NCBI GenBank assembly: GCA_017987055.1
Contig: JAGNUJ010000020.1
Coordinates: forward strand, 1-18,375
Direction of reading: 5' to 3'
DNA: 18,375 nt
From: Giesbergeria sp.
GTDB lineage: Bacteria > Pseudomonadota > Gammaproteobacteria > Burkholderiales > Burkholderiaceae_C
Shown: piece after piece, positions 1 to 6,369 of the stretch
Position numbering within the stretch: the stretch's first letter is position 1
Layout: the number at the start of each line of letters is the position of its first letter
The notes under the pieces: generated by a model
Seen by the model: the letters and a program-made list of their open reading frames with translations, nothing else
Databases searched by the model: none
Told to the model about the DNA's origin: nothing
Position numbers and translations under genes: made by a program

Positions 1-737
1 ACCACCTGAAACGCCAAACCGAGCGCCGCACCATAGGCCGCGAGCGCCGCCAACGCTGGCGCATCCGCCTGACCGCAGGCCGCCCCCATCAACACACTGC
101 CTTGCAACAGCGCGCCAGTTTTGAGGCGGTGCATTTGGCGCAATTGCGCCTCGTCCAGCGCCTGCCCAACGCTGGCCAAATCAATCGCTTGGCCGCCAGC
201 CATGCCAGCCGAGCCAGCCGCATGCGCCAACAAGCGACACAGGCGCGCTTGTACCAGTGCTGATGCGGCCGCATCTTGCGCAATGTCGGGGGTCAGCAGC
301 TCAAACGCCAACGCCTGCAACGCATCGCCAGCCAGCAAAGCGCGCGCCTCGCCAAACTGCACGTGTACGGTGGGTTTACCACGGCGCAGCACATCGTTGT
401 CCATACACGGCATGTCGTCATGCACTAACGAATAGGCATGGATCAATTCGACTGCACACGCGGCGCGCAAGGCGGCATCGTCCAGCGCCGCACTGCGCCC
501 TGAGCCATTAAAGCCATCGGCTGCAGCGACAGCGTCACGCGCCGCGAGCACCAGCAAGGGGCGCAGGCGCTTGCCACCATCGAGCACGGCATAGCGCATC
601 GCCTCGCCCAGCCCGGCAGGGGCATCGGTGCCGACCCAGCGCGACAAAGCATCTTCGACGCGCGCCAAGTGCGCTGCCATCCACGCAGTTAAATCAAAGT
701 CGGGGGTGTCTGGCACGCGCTGCTGCAAGCTACTCAT
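1..737 (-). CDS. ispA: Farnesyl diphosphate synthase (polyprenyl synthetase), C-terminus outside window
   Basis: Short-chain trans-prenyltransferase of cytosolic isoprenoid synthesis, expected to condense IPP with DMAPP/GPP to farnesyl diphosphate for quinone and cell-wall lipid carriers. Translated from the ATG at 737 it gives 245 codons before the window edge. Visible are GGKRLRP (residues 54-60, IPP binding) and the first Asp-rich motif DDMPCMDND (107-115; the DDxxxxD spacing is typical of bacterial FPP synthases), then a MAGGQAIDL block and a KTGAL block. The second Asp-rich motif lies beyond the left edge, so the gene is cut by the window and not necessarily truncated. It starts 9 bases after the xseB stop with no clear Shine-Dalgarno, suggesting translational coupling. 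The order xseB-ispA is common in proteobacteria and often continues into dxs, which would lie outside. Family assignment is firm; product chain length is inferred. Confidence 0.95.
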   Translation of the reverse strand, partial: MSSLQQRVPDTPDFDLTAWMAAHLARVEDALSRWVGTDAPAGLGEAMRYAVLDGGKRLRPLLVLAARDAVAAADGFNGSGRSAALDDAALRAACAVELIHAYSLVHDDMPCMDNDVLRRGKPTVHVQFGEARALLAGDALQALAFELLTPDIAQDAAASALVQARLCRLLAHAAGSAGMAGGQAIDLASVGQALDEAQLRQMHRLKTGALLQGSVLMGAACGQADAPALAALAAYGAALGLAFQV

Positions 738-746
738 GGCGCGCGC

Positions 747-971
747 TCACACAGAAAGGGGCTTTAACGCACCGTCATCGAGCACCTGCATCTGGTCTTG
801 CACGGTGTCGAGCCGCTGGCGGCAAAACGCCATCAACATCTCGCTGCGCTGATAGGCGGCCTGCATCTCATCGAGCGGCAGTTGACCCGACTCCACACGG
901 CCAATCAGCAATTCCAATTCTTCCAGCGCAGCTTCATAACTGGCGGGGGCGGTATTTTTAGAGGGCGGCAT
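747..971 (-). CDS. xseB: Exodeoxyribonuclease VII small subunit
   Basis: A 74-residue protein matching XseB, the small subunit that assembles in several copies on XseA to form the single-strand-specific exonuclease VII. The family core is visible as SYEAALEELELLIGRVESGQLPLDEMQAAYQRS split over residues 11-43: an EAL.ELE..V..LE.G.L.LDE pattern followed by a helical YQR-x-x-x-L segment. The length is normal for the family (70-85 aa). The ATG at 971 has no obvious Shine-Dalgarno. It is first in a minus-strand unit with ispA. The large subunit xseA is not in the window, which is usual because the two genes are often unlinked. Confidence 0.93.
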   Translation of the reverse strand: MPPSKNTAPASYEAALEELELLIGRVESGQLPLDEMQAAYQRSEMLMAFCRQRLDTVQDQMQVLDDGALKPLSV

Positions 972-1070
972 GGCAAACGGTACGGACTAAAGTAAAGGCG
1001 GCAATTTTAGGCCGATACACACACCGCTCCGTCCCGGCACCCACTGCCCATGTCCGTGCGGTCAGTCAAC

Positions 1071-1118
1071 TATTAAAACAATAGCTACTAGCGCAAGTAT
1101 TTAAAGGGCTAGAGGCCG
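1071..1118 (-). repeat. Dispersed 34-base repeat, copy 1 (intergenic)
   Basis: The unit is CTCTAGCC, then six variable bases, then a 20-mer close to ATACGTGCGCTAGCAGCTAT. Here it lies on the minus strand (core 1081-1114) with two mismatches in the 20-mer. It occupies the spacer between the divergent xseB and sulfurtransferase genes (972-1193), which otherwise shows no clear promoter or operator that I can defend. Confidence 0.75.
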
Positions 1119-1193
1119 ATTTTATATAAAAATAGCTGTTTTTCAGTCCAACAGCCGCCATCGCAACCCTTTCTCTGCCTATCTAAATCACCC

Positions 1194-2096
1194 ATGACCT
1201 ACACCACCCTGATCTCTGCCCCGCAACTGGCCACGCTGCGCGCACAAGGCGCCCCACTGATGGTGTTTGACTGCAGCTTTGAGCTGGCCGACCCGCACGC
1301 CGGCGCTGCGCAATACCGCAGCGCCCATATTCCCGGCGCGGTGTATGCGCATTTAGACCGCGCTCTGAGCGCCCTGCACGGCGCGCCCGGTGCCAACGGC
1401 GCAGTCATTACTGCCAGCGAAGCCGACAGCCCCGCCTCGGGCGGGCGCCACCCACTGCCCAGCCGCGAAAAATTTGCCATCTGGCTGTCCAGCGTCGGCT
1501 TGGACAACCGCATGCAAGCCGTGGTCTATGACCGCCAAGGCAGCGCCTTTTGCGGGCGCCTGTGGTGGATGCTCAAGTGGCTGGGACACGACGCCGTCGC
1601 CGTGCTCGATGGCGGCCTACCGGCATGGCAAGCCCACGGCGGCGCGCTGGCCGAGGGCGATGGGCCAGCGCACTTTCAAAGCAATTTCCAAATCAAGCCC
1701 GCACTGCGCCGCTTGGTCAGCGTGCAACAAGTGCTGGCCAACCTAGAGCAGCCGGGGCAAACGCTGATCGATGCCCGCGCTGCACCACGCTTTCGCGGTG
1801 AAGTGACCGCGCTGGACGCCATCGCCGGACACATTCCCGGCGCGCTCAACCGCCCGTTTAGCGACAACTTCACGCCAGACGGCCATTTCAAAAGCCCGGT
1901 GCAACTGCGCGCTGAGTTTGAGGCGCTGCTGGCCGGGCGCGATCCGGCCAGCGTGGTGCACCACTGCGGCAGCGGCGTGACCGCTAATCCGAACTTGCTG
2001 GCGATGGAATTGGCCGGATTTGCACCAACTTCGTTGTTTGCTGGCAGTTGGAGCGAGTGGTGCAGCGATTTATCACGTCCAGTGGCACGCGGCTAA
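1194..2096 (+). CDS. sseA: Two-domain rhodanese-type sulfurtransferase (3-mercaptopyruvate/thiosulfate)
   Basis: A 300-residue tandem rhodanese protein. The N-terminal, non-catalytic domain spans about residues 8-135 (HIPGAVYAHLDRALS, then GLDNRMQAVVYDRQG). The C-terminal domain spans about 165-290 and carries the active-site loop CGSGVTA with the persulfide cysteine at about residue 258. A CGSGVTA loop is typical of mercaptopyruvate sulfurtransferases (SseA type), whereas classical thiosulfate rhodaneses usually carry CRKG-type loops, so MST activity is the better guess. It would transfer sulfane sulfur to cyanide or thiol acceptors in the cytoplasm. The ATG at 1194 lacks a good Shine-Dalgarno. 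It stands alone, divergent from xseB and upstream of flhDC in the same direction, with a 254-base gap. The symbol is a best match, not a proven orthology. Confidence 0.88.
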   Translation: MTYTTLISAPQLATLRAQGAPLMVFDCSFELADPHAGAAQYRSAHIPGAVYAHLDRALSALHGAPGANGAVITASEADSPASGGRHPLPSREKFAIWLSSVGLDNRMQAVVYDRQGSAFCGRLWWMLKWLGHDAVAVLDGGLPAWQAHGGALAEGDGPAHFQSNFQIKPALRRLVSVQQVLANLEQPGQTLIDARAAPRFRGEVTALDAIAGHIPGALNRPFSDNFTPDGHFKSPVQLRAEFEALLAGRDPASVVHHCGSGVTANPNLLAMELAGFAPTSLFAGSWSEWCSDLSRPVARG

Positions 2097-2350
2097 AGGG
2101 CAAATAAGACGGGGTTACACCCTTTATTTAGCGCTGCGCTACAGCAGCTGCTGGCGCACGATAGCGGGGCAGGGTGACTGCAGCCTTTGTAAGGCAAACA
2201 CCTACAAGAGTCGTTATGAAACCAGACGCTCGGTACAGCCAACCCCCGACTTAATTTTTGATTGGGTCGAATTCACAATCCATTTCAACGGATCACACAA
2301 AGCAACACGCGGTGTGAAAGACGATCTGAACTGAAAAAAAGGAAGCCACC
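2097..2350 (+). promoter_or_regulatory. Long leader / control region of flhDC
   Basis: The 254 bases between the sulfurtransferase stop and flhD hold no convincing gene. A 104-codon open frame crosses it but overlaps the sulfurtransferase and lacks protein-like composition. The region is A/T-rich towards its end and finishes with an AAGGAAG Shine-Dalgarno 5 bases before flhD. flhDC control regions are known to be long and to integrate several regulators in enterobacteria. I could not assign individual -35/-10 boxes or operators here. Confidence 0.4.
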
Positions 2351-2680
2351 ATGACCAACGAACAATTGCTCGCCGAAATCCGTGAAACCAACCTGACCTA
2401 CTTGATGCTGGCTCAGACCCTGATTCGCCGCGACAAGGCCGAAGCCGTATTTCGTTTGGGCATGAACGAAGAGGCTGCCGATATTCTCAGTTCTTTGTCG
2501 TCTGCGCAGCTGATGAAATTAGCCTCCAGAAACACCCTTCTTTGCAGCTTTCGCGTCGATGACAACCTGGTCTGGAGCTTGCTCACCAACCACAACACGC
2601 CCAAAAAAGTGGGCAACGACGCAACCAACACGCTGCACGCCAACATCCTCATGGCCAGCCGCGTCTCGGAAGTGCTGTAA
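2351..2680 (+). CDS. flhD: Flagellar transcriptional activator FlhD
   Basis: A 109-residue match to FlhD, the partner of FlhC in the FlhD4C2 complex that activates class II flagellar promoters together with sigma-70. The all-helical core is plain: an LLAEIRETNLTYLMLAQTLI start, then LIRRDKAEAVFRLGM (25-38) and a helix-turn-helix-like part around 51-75. Cys65 falls at the same position as the cysteine known to link the FlhD dimer in E. coli. The start is fixed by the AAGGAAG ribosome site 5 bases upstream. flhC follows after 63 bases, a wider gap than in E. coli but in the normal order. The presence of flhDC implies a motile lineage. No flagellar structural gene is adjacent. Confidence 0.95.
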   Translation: MTNEQLLAEIRETNLTYLMLAQTLIRRDKAEAVFRLGMNEEAADILSSLSSAQLMKLASRNTLLCSFRVDDNLVWSLLTNHNTPKKVGNDATNTLHANILMASRVSEVL

Positions 2681-2743
2681 GCGCCGCTCACCCAAAGCAC
2701 CCGCCAGCACCCCCACCCACGCACACCGCCTTAGGAGCCCGAC

Positions 2744-3316
2744 ATGACCGCCACCGCAACCAACACCGCCACCGCCCCCAAAGCAGCGCCCAAGAGCGTG
2801 CTCAACGAATCGCGCCAAATCGAACGCGCCGCGATGCTGATTGAAATGGGCGCGCGCATGCAGGTGCTCGAATCGGAAACCACGCTGTCGTATGAGCGCC
2901 TGATTCGCCTGTACAAAGAAGTGGCCGGCAAGTCGCCCTCCAAAGGCCAGCTGCCGTTTTCGACCGACTGGTTTTTGACGTGGCAAGAAAACATCCACAG
3001 CTCGCTGTTTCTCAACATCTACGAGTACCTGTCTAAAGGCGTTGATTTGGATGCGGTCGATTTGCTGACCAAGGCCTATCGCCTGTACAACGAGCAAATC
3101 ACCATCGCCCAAGTCGAGCCACTGCTGTCGTTTACCCGCGCTTGGCGTCTGGTGAAGTTTGTCGATGCCGGAATGCTCACGCGCACCAAGTGCTCGGACT
3201 GCGGCGGCCAGTTTGTCTCGGAGCTGTACGAGAACCGCCACTACACCTGTGGTTTGTGCAATCCACCGGCACGCGCCGGCAAGAGCAAGGCCGCTGGCTC
3301 GTTGATGCTGCATTGA
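2744..3316 (+). CDS. flhC: Flagellar transcriptional activator FlhC
   Basis: A 190-residue FlhC, the DNA-contacting subunit of FlhD4C2. The central helical body (about residues 20-145) carries SRQIERAAMLIEMGARMQVLESET, and the zinc site is formed by CSDC (150-153) and CGLC (169-172), the four-cysteine arrangement known in the E. coli protein. The ATG at 2744 is supported by a TAGGAG Shine-Dalgarno 6 bases upstream. The first ~18 residues are a low-complexity Thr/Ala/Lys stretch that may be dispensable. It forms a two-gene operon with flhD, ends before a dispersed repeat and stops at the bidirectional terminator at 3399-3442. Confidence 0.95.
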   Translation: MTATATNTATAPKAAPKSVLNESRQIERAAMLIEMGARMQVLESETTLSYERLIRLYKEVAGKSPSKGQLPFSTDWFLTWQENIHSSLFLNIYEYLSKGVDLDAVDLLTKAYRLYNEQITIAQVEPLLSFTRAWRLVKFVDAGMLTRTKCSDCGGQFVSELYENRHYTCGLCNPPARAGKSKAAGSLMLH

Positions 3317-3335
3317 GCTAAATTCAAGGCCAAAT

Positions 3336-3390
3336 CGCCCTCTAGCCTAATAAATACGGGCGCTAGCAGCTATTAATTTTGATTTTTATC
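3336..3390 (+). repeat. Dispersed 34-base repeat, copy 2 (intergenic, after flhC)
   Basis: Unit at 3340-3373 with CTCTAGCC, a 6-base spacer and a 20-mer differing from the consensus at one position, followed by an A/T-rich tail. It sits between the flhC stop and the terminator, so it should be present in the flhDC mRNA 3' end. Confidence 0.8.
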
Positions 3391-3398
3391 TGACCTTA

Positions 3399-3442
3399 CC
3401 CCACAAAAAACCCGGTTGATGAACCGGGTTTTTTTTGTGGGG
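3399..3442. terminator. Bidirectional rho-independent terminator (flhC / lipoprotein pair)
   Basis: A perfect stem with AACCGGGTT pairing to AACCCGGTT around a GATG loop, flanked by an A-tract on the left and a T-tract on the right, with CCCCAC/GTGGGG extending the symmetry. It can stop transcripts from both directions and lies exactly between flhC and the convergent FlgO-like gene. Confidence 0.92.
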
Positions 3443-3462
3443 TGAACGCTGTCTTGCAAGCC

Positions 3463-4059
3463 TCAGTGCTCAAACAACAGGCTGCGCATGTTGTCGTCCA
3501 GCTCCAGCTCGTAGTCGCTGGCGGCCAGAGTGGTGTTGCCGACTGGGTTGACCAGCTTCAGGCTGATGTACACCGTCTGCGCCGAGACGGCATAGGTGCC
3601 GACCACCACCGCTTGCGCGTCGTGCTCTTTGCTGACTTCGCTCAGTTCGCGCGACAGCAGCAGCTCGCCTTGGTAGGGCTGCAGTGAGACGTTTTCGCGC
3701 AACTTCAGCTCGGTCACCAGCACGCCGCGCTGCACCAAGCGGCCAGCGATTTGCTCGGAAAAAATACGCCCCATGCGCGAGGACTGCTCCAGCCGATCAA
3801 CGTTGACCAAGGTCGCCACCAATAGGCTGCGCTGCGGGTCGAGCTGCACGCCTTGCAGCAGCACATCGACCGCGTGGTAATTGGCCAGCAGCAGCTGGGT
3901 GCGCGGCTGGCCCTGCGGCCGCACTGAGACGGAGCTGCTGGCTTGCGCTCTGTCGCCGTAGTAATAACTGGCGCAGCCGGACAAACCGACTACACCACTA
4001 GCTAGCGCAAAAAAACAGACCAAAGAGCGCATTGGGCGCAAAGAGAAACGCTGCTTCAT
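3463..4059 (-). CDS. FlgO-like outer-membrane lipoprotein
   Basis: A 198-residue predicted lipoprotein. The signal peptide (1-28) ends in the lipobox LSGC with the lipidated Cys at 29; the +2 residue is Ala, compatible with sorting to the outer membrane. The mature part contains a domain resembling FlgO (LLVATLVNVDRLEQSSRMG, then ..FSEQIAGRLVQRG.., then GELLLSRELSEVSKEHDAQ and a VVVGTYAVS strand). FlgO in Vibrio is an outer-membrane lipoprotein needed for flagellar stability and motility. The ATG at 4059 is preferred over an upstream one because it forms a 4-base ATGA overlap with the stop of the preceding lipoprotein gene. The neighbourhood of flhDC supports a motility link, but that is inference; the same domain occurs in proteins of unknown role. 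Confidence 0.78.
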   Translation of the reverse strand: MKQRFSLRPMRSLVCFFALASGVVGLSGCASYYYGDRAQASSSVSVRPQGQPRTQLLLANYHAVDVLLQGVQLDPQRSLLVATLVNVDRLEQSSRMGRIFSEQIAGRLVQRGVLVTELKLRENVSLQPYQGELLLSRELSEVSKEHDAQAVVVGTYAVSAQTVYISLKLVNPVGNTTLAASDYELELDDNMRSLLFEH

Positions 4060-4796
4060 GGTGCCACTACCCGCCAAGTTTTCATCGGTGTCAGCGGCGG
4101 CGGCACTGGCAGCGTGCGCTCCATATACAGCGTGACATCGTGCGGCGCGATGTAATAAACGTCGGCCGTGCGCGCCAAGTAGCGCCCACCACCCTCCATC
4201 GAAGTGGTGATGAGCACCTCGGTACGCGTCGGGCCACCGGCGGCCAAGCCGTCTATGGTCATACGGTTTACGTCCAGCGCCGCGCCAATCGCCAAGCCAG
4301 TAACAATGCCCGACGGCGTGCTGTGGCGGAACGAGAACGCATCGCGCGCCACCGCGATTCCAGCGGCCAGCGCAGTCGCGGGCAGTTGCACTTTGTTAGC
4401 CACCGGGTCGGGATGCACCACCACTTGCGCATCAAAAGTCAGCACCACATCGGTCGGTTCGGTGGACAAATACAGCCCCCGGTCGAGCAAGCGCGTAATC
4501 AAGAGCTTGCGAAAGCCTTGGTTGAAATCCGAATCGGTCGCAGGGACGATGTAAATCGGGTATTCGCCCTGTGGCCAATCGCTGATTTTTCCGGCGATGC
4601 GGCCGGCAACGTCATCGGCCAGTACGTCCCAGTGGTGAACGGCGCGGGCTTTTTTCTGTCCGGTGGCTGAGTAGTTGTCAGCGCGCGGCACGTCTAGCGT
4701 CGAGCAGCCGCCCGCCATGAGCGCCGCCGCCGCTGCCAACACGGCCAGCCAAGGGGCTGCGCACCGAGGCGCAGGGCAGTTGTGAGAAATTTGCAT
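4056..4796 (-). CDS. Predicted lipoprotein of unknown function, partner of FlgO-like gene
   Basis: A 246-residue protein I do not recognise. It has a clear lipoprotein signal: basic/polar start, hydrophobic Ala/Leu stretch at 16-28, and the lipobox AGGC with Cys at 31 followed by Ser. The mature protein starts with a charged stretch and then alternates short strands and helices (YPIYIVPATDSDFNQGF, LLITRLLDRGLYLSTEPTD, VVLTFDAQVVV), reminiscent of small alpha/beta envelope domains. A Gly/Ala-rich segment around 170-195 could be amphipathic. It is translationally coupled to the FlgO-like gene through ATGA, so the two are probably made together and may work together. A short AGG element precedes the ATG. 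Function unknown; envelope location is well supported. Confidence 0.8.
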   Translation of the reverse strand: MQISHNCPAPRCAAPWLAVLAAAAALMAGGCSTLDVPRADNYSATGQKKARAVHHWDVLADDVAGRIAGKISDWPQGEYPIYIVPATDSDFNQGFRKLLITRLLDRGLYLSTEPTDVVLTFDAQVVVHPDPVANKVQLPATALAAGIAVARDAFSFRHSTPSGIVTGLAIGAALDVNRMTIDGLAAGGPTRTEVLITTSMEGGGRYLARTADVYYIAPHDVTLYMERTLPVPPPLTPMKTWRVVAP

Positions 4797-4945
4797 GGCA
4801 CCTATGGTAGTGCTCCCAGCGGCTGGCCTATCGGCAAAACAATGCGACTTTTCACCGCTCTTTTACCTGCTGTTGGCACCAGCAGTCGGCACCAAGACGA
4901 CTGCGGTCTGTACCCAAGCACCCCGCTGTAGAGCGAAAATAGGCC

Positions 4946-6193
4946 ATGTCCACCGCATCTGCCCCGCTTGAGCCGACTGAAGTCGCCGCCGACACCGCGC
5001 CTGCTAGCGCACAAGCCACTACCGATATCCCCTTGCTGAGCGCCGCACTGGATGCTGCGCTGGATGCCGCCCCATCCCAGCCCGCGACGCAGTTGCAATT
5101 GCATACGCAGGTCAATGTGCGCAACCTGTCATTGGCGCTGCTGGCGCTGATTGCCAGCGTAGCGATGCTGCACTGGGCAGCGGCAGTGTTTGTGCCGGTG
5201 GCAGTCAGCGTGCTGATGGTCAGCGCCTTATCGCCGGCGGTAAGCGCGATGCAGCGCTGGCACATTCCGCGCTGGCTGGGCGCAGCGGTGCTGCTGCTGT
5301 CGCTGCTGGGCGGGCTGGGCTTTACAGCCCTGCAACTGAACGAGGGCGCGACGCAGCTGATTGAGTCGCTGCCTGTCGCCGTACAAAAAGTGCGCAACAC
5401 GCTGCGCAGCCGCGCCAAAGAAGGCCCGGGCGCGCTAGACAAAGTGCAAAAAGCCGCCACCCAAATCGAACAAGTCGCCGCCGAGAACCGCACCTCTCCG
5501 GCCGCACTGCGCGGCGTGCAGCGCGTGCAAATTGAGCGCCCGCCGCTCAATATCCGCGAGTATTTGTGGAGCGGCACCGTCGGCGTGCTGTCCGGACTGG
5601 GGCAATTTACGGTAGTGGTGTTTTTGACGTTTTTTGCGCTGGCCTCGGGCGACACTTTTCAGCGCAAGCTGGTGCGCATTACCGGGCCGAGCTTGGAGCG
5701 CAAAAAAGTCACCAAGCAGGTACTGAAAGAAATCACCGGCCAAATCCAGCGCTATCTGTTGGTGCAGGCACTGACCAGCGTGATTGTTGGTGTCTGCACC
5801 GGCGCGGCATATGCGGCGCTTGGCCTGCAAAACGCGCTAGTGTGGGGGGTACTGGCAGGCGGGCTGAATTTGGTGCCCTACATCGGCTCCATCGTCGTCA
5901 CCGGTGCTTCGGCGCTGATGGCGTTTTTGCAATTTGGCACGCTGGACATGGCGCTGGCCGTGGGCGCTGCCTCGCTGCTGATTCATACGCTGGTTGGCAA
6001 CCTGCTCACGCCGTGGCTGACCAGCCGCACTAGCAGCATGAGCCCAGTTGCCGTGTTTGTCAGCGTGCTAGCGTGGGGTTGGCTGTGGGGTTTATGGGGG
6101 CTGCTGCTGGGCATTCCGATCATGATGGCGGTGAAGGCTATTTGTGACCGGGTAGAAGATTTGAAGGCGATTGGCGAGTTGCTCGGCCATTAG
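4946..6193 (+). CDS. AI-2E family (PerM/YdiK-like) membrane protein
   Basis: A 415-residue polytopic inner-membrane protein of the AI-2E family. After a ~55-residue Ala/Thr-rich cytosolic start come two closely spaced hydrophobic segments (about 60-95), a third (about 110-128), a soluble helical domain of ~80 residues (about 130-205, Lys/Gln/Glu-rich), and then a C-terminal block of hydrophobic helices with the family-typical GGLNLVPYIGSIV segment (about 308-320) and an LLLGIPIMMAVKAICD end. Members include putative AI-2 exporters and Na+/H+ antiporters, so the substrate cannot be told. The start has a weak TAGG site. It is divergent from the lipoprotein pair with a 149-base spacer, and followed by a repeat and a terminator. 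Confidence 0.88.
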   Translation: MSTASAPLEPTEVAADTAPASAQATTDIPLLSAALDAALDAAPSQPATQLQLHTQVNVRNLSLALLALIASVAMLHWAAAVFVPVAVSVLMVSALSPAVSAMQRWHIPRWLGAAVLLLSLLGGLGFTALQLNEGATQLIESLPVAVQKVRNTLRSRAKEGPGALDKVQKAATQIEQVAAENRTSPAALRGVQRVQIERPPLNIREYLWSGTVGVLSGLGQFTVVVFLTFFALASGDTFQRKLVRITGPSLERKKVTKQVLKEITGQIQRYLLVQALTSVIVGVCTGAAYAALGLQNALVWGVLAGGLNLVPYIGSIVVTGASALMAFLQFGTLDMALAVGAASLLIHTLVGNLLTPWLTSRTSSMSPVAVFVSVLAWGWLWGLWGLLLGIPIMMAVKAICDRVEDLKAIGELLGH

Positions 6194-6224
6194 CAATCCA
6201 CAGTGCTAATTTAGGCTATTTTAG

Positions 6225-6274
6225 GCCTCTAGCCCTTTAAATACGTGCGATAGCAGCTATCAATTTTGATTAAT
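6225..6274 (+). repeat. Dispersed 34-base repeat, copy 3 (intergenic)
   Basis: Unit at 6227-6260: CTCTAGCC, spacer CTTTAA, and a 20-mer with one mismatch to the consensus, followed by an A/T tail. The spacer is identical to that of copy 1. It lies between the AI-2E gene and its terminator, the same placement as copy 2 after flhC. Confidence 0.8.
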
Positions 6275-6303
6275 TTGATTGGTTTTGAAGTTCAGCATGG
6301 GAC

Positions 6304-6342
6304 GAAAAAAAACCGGCGCTATTGAAAGAGCCGGTTTTTTTG
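6304..6342. terminator. Bidirectional rho-independent terminator (AI-2E gene / helicase gene)
   Basis: AACCGGC (6311-6317) pairs with GCCGGTT (6330-6336) across a 12-base loop, flanked by an A-run on the left and T-run on the right. It separates two convergent genes and can serve both. Confidence 0.9.
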
Positions 6343-6369
6343 TTGTGAGCGGTTAGCCGCTAGCAGCGA

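Noticed and set aside
2020..2334. A 104-codon plus-strand frame covering the sulfurtransferase end and the flhDC leader.
   Set aside because: It overlaps a real gene out of frame, has no ribosome site and no recognisable sequence. The leader is better viewed as regulatory.
2519..3313. A 264-codon minus-strand frame opposite flhD/flhC.
   Set aside because: flhC on the other strand has its zinc cysteines and ribosome site; the antisense product is low-complexity Arg/Gly/Gln/Val.
4867..4885. CTGCTG/CAGCAG inverted repeat between the divergent lipoprotein and AI-2E genes as an operator.
   Set aside because: Only six base pairs of very common trinucleotides; not distinguishable from chance without comparative data.
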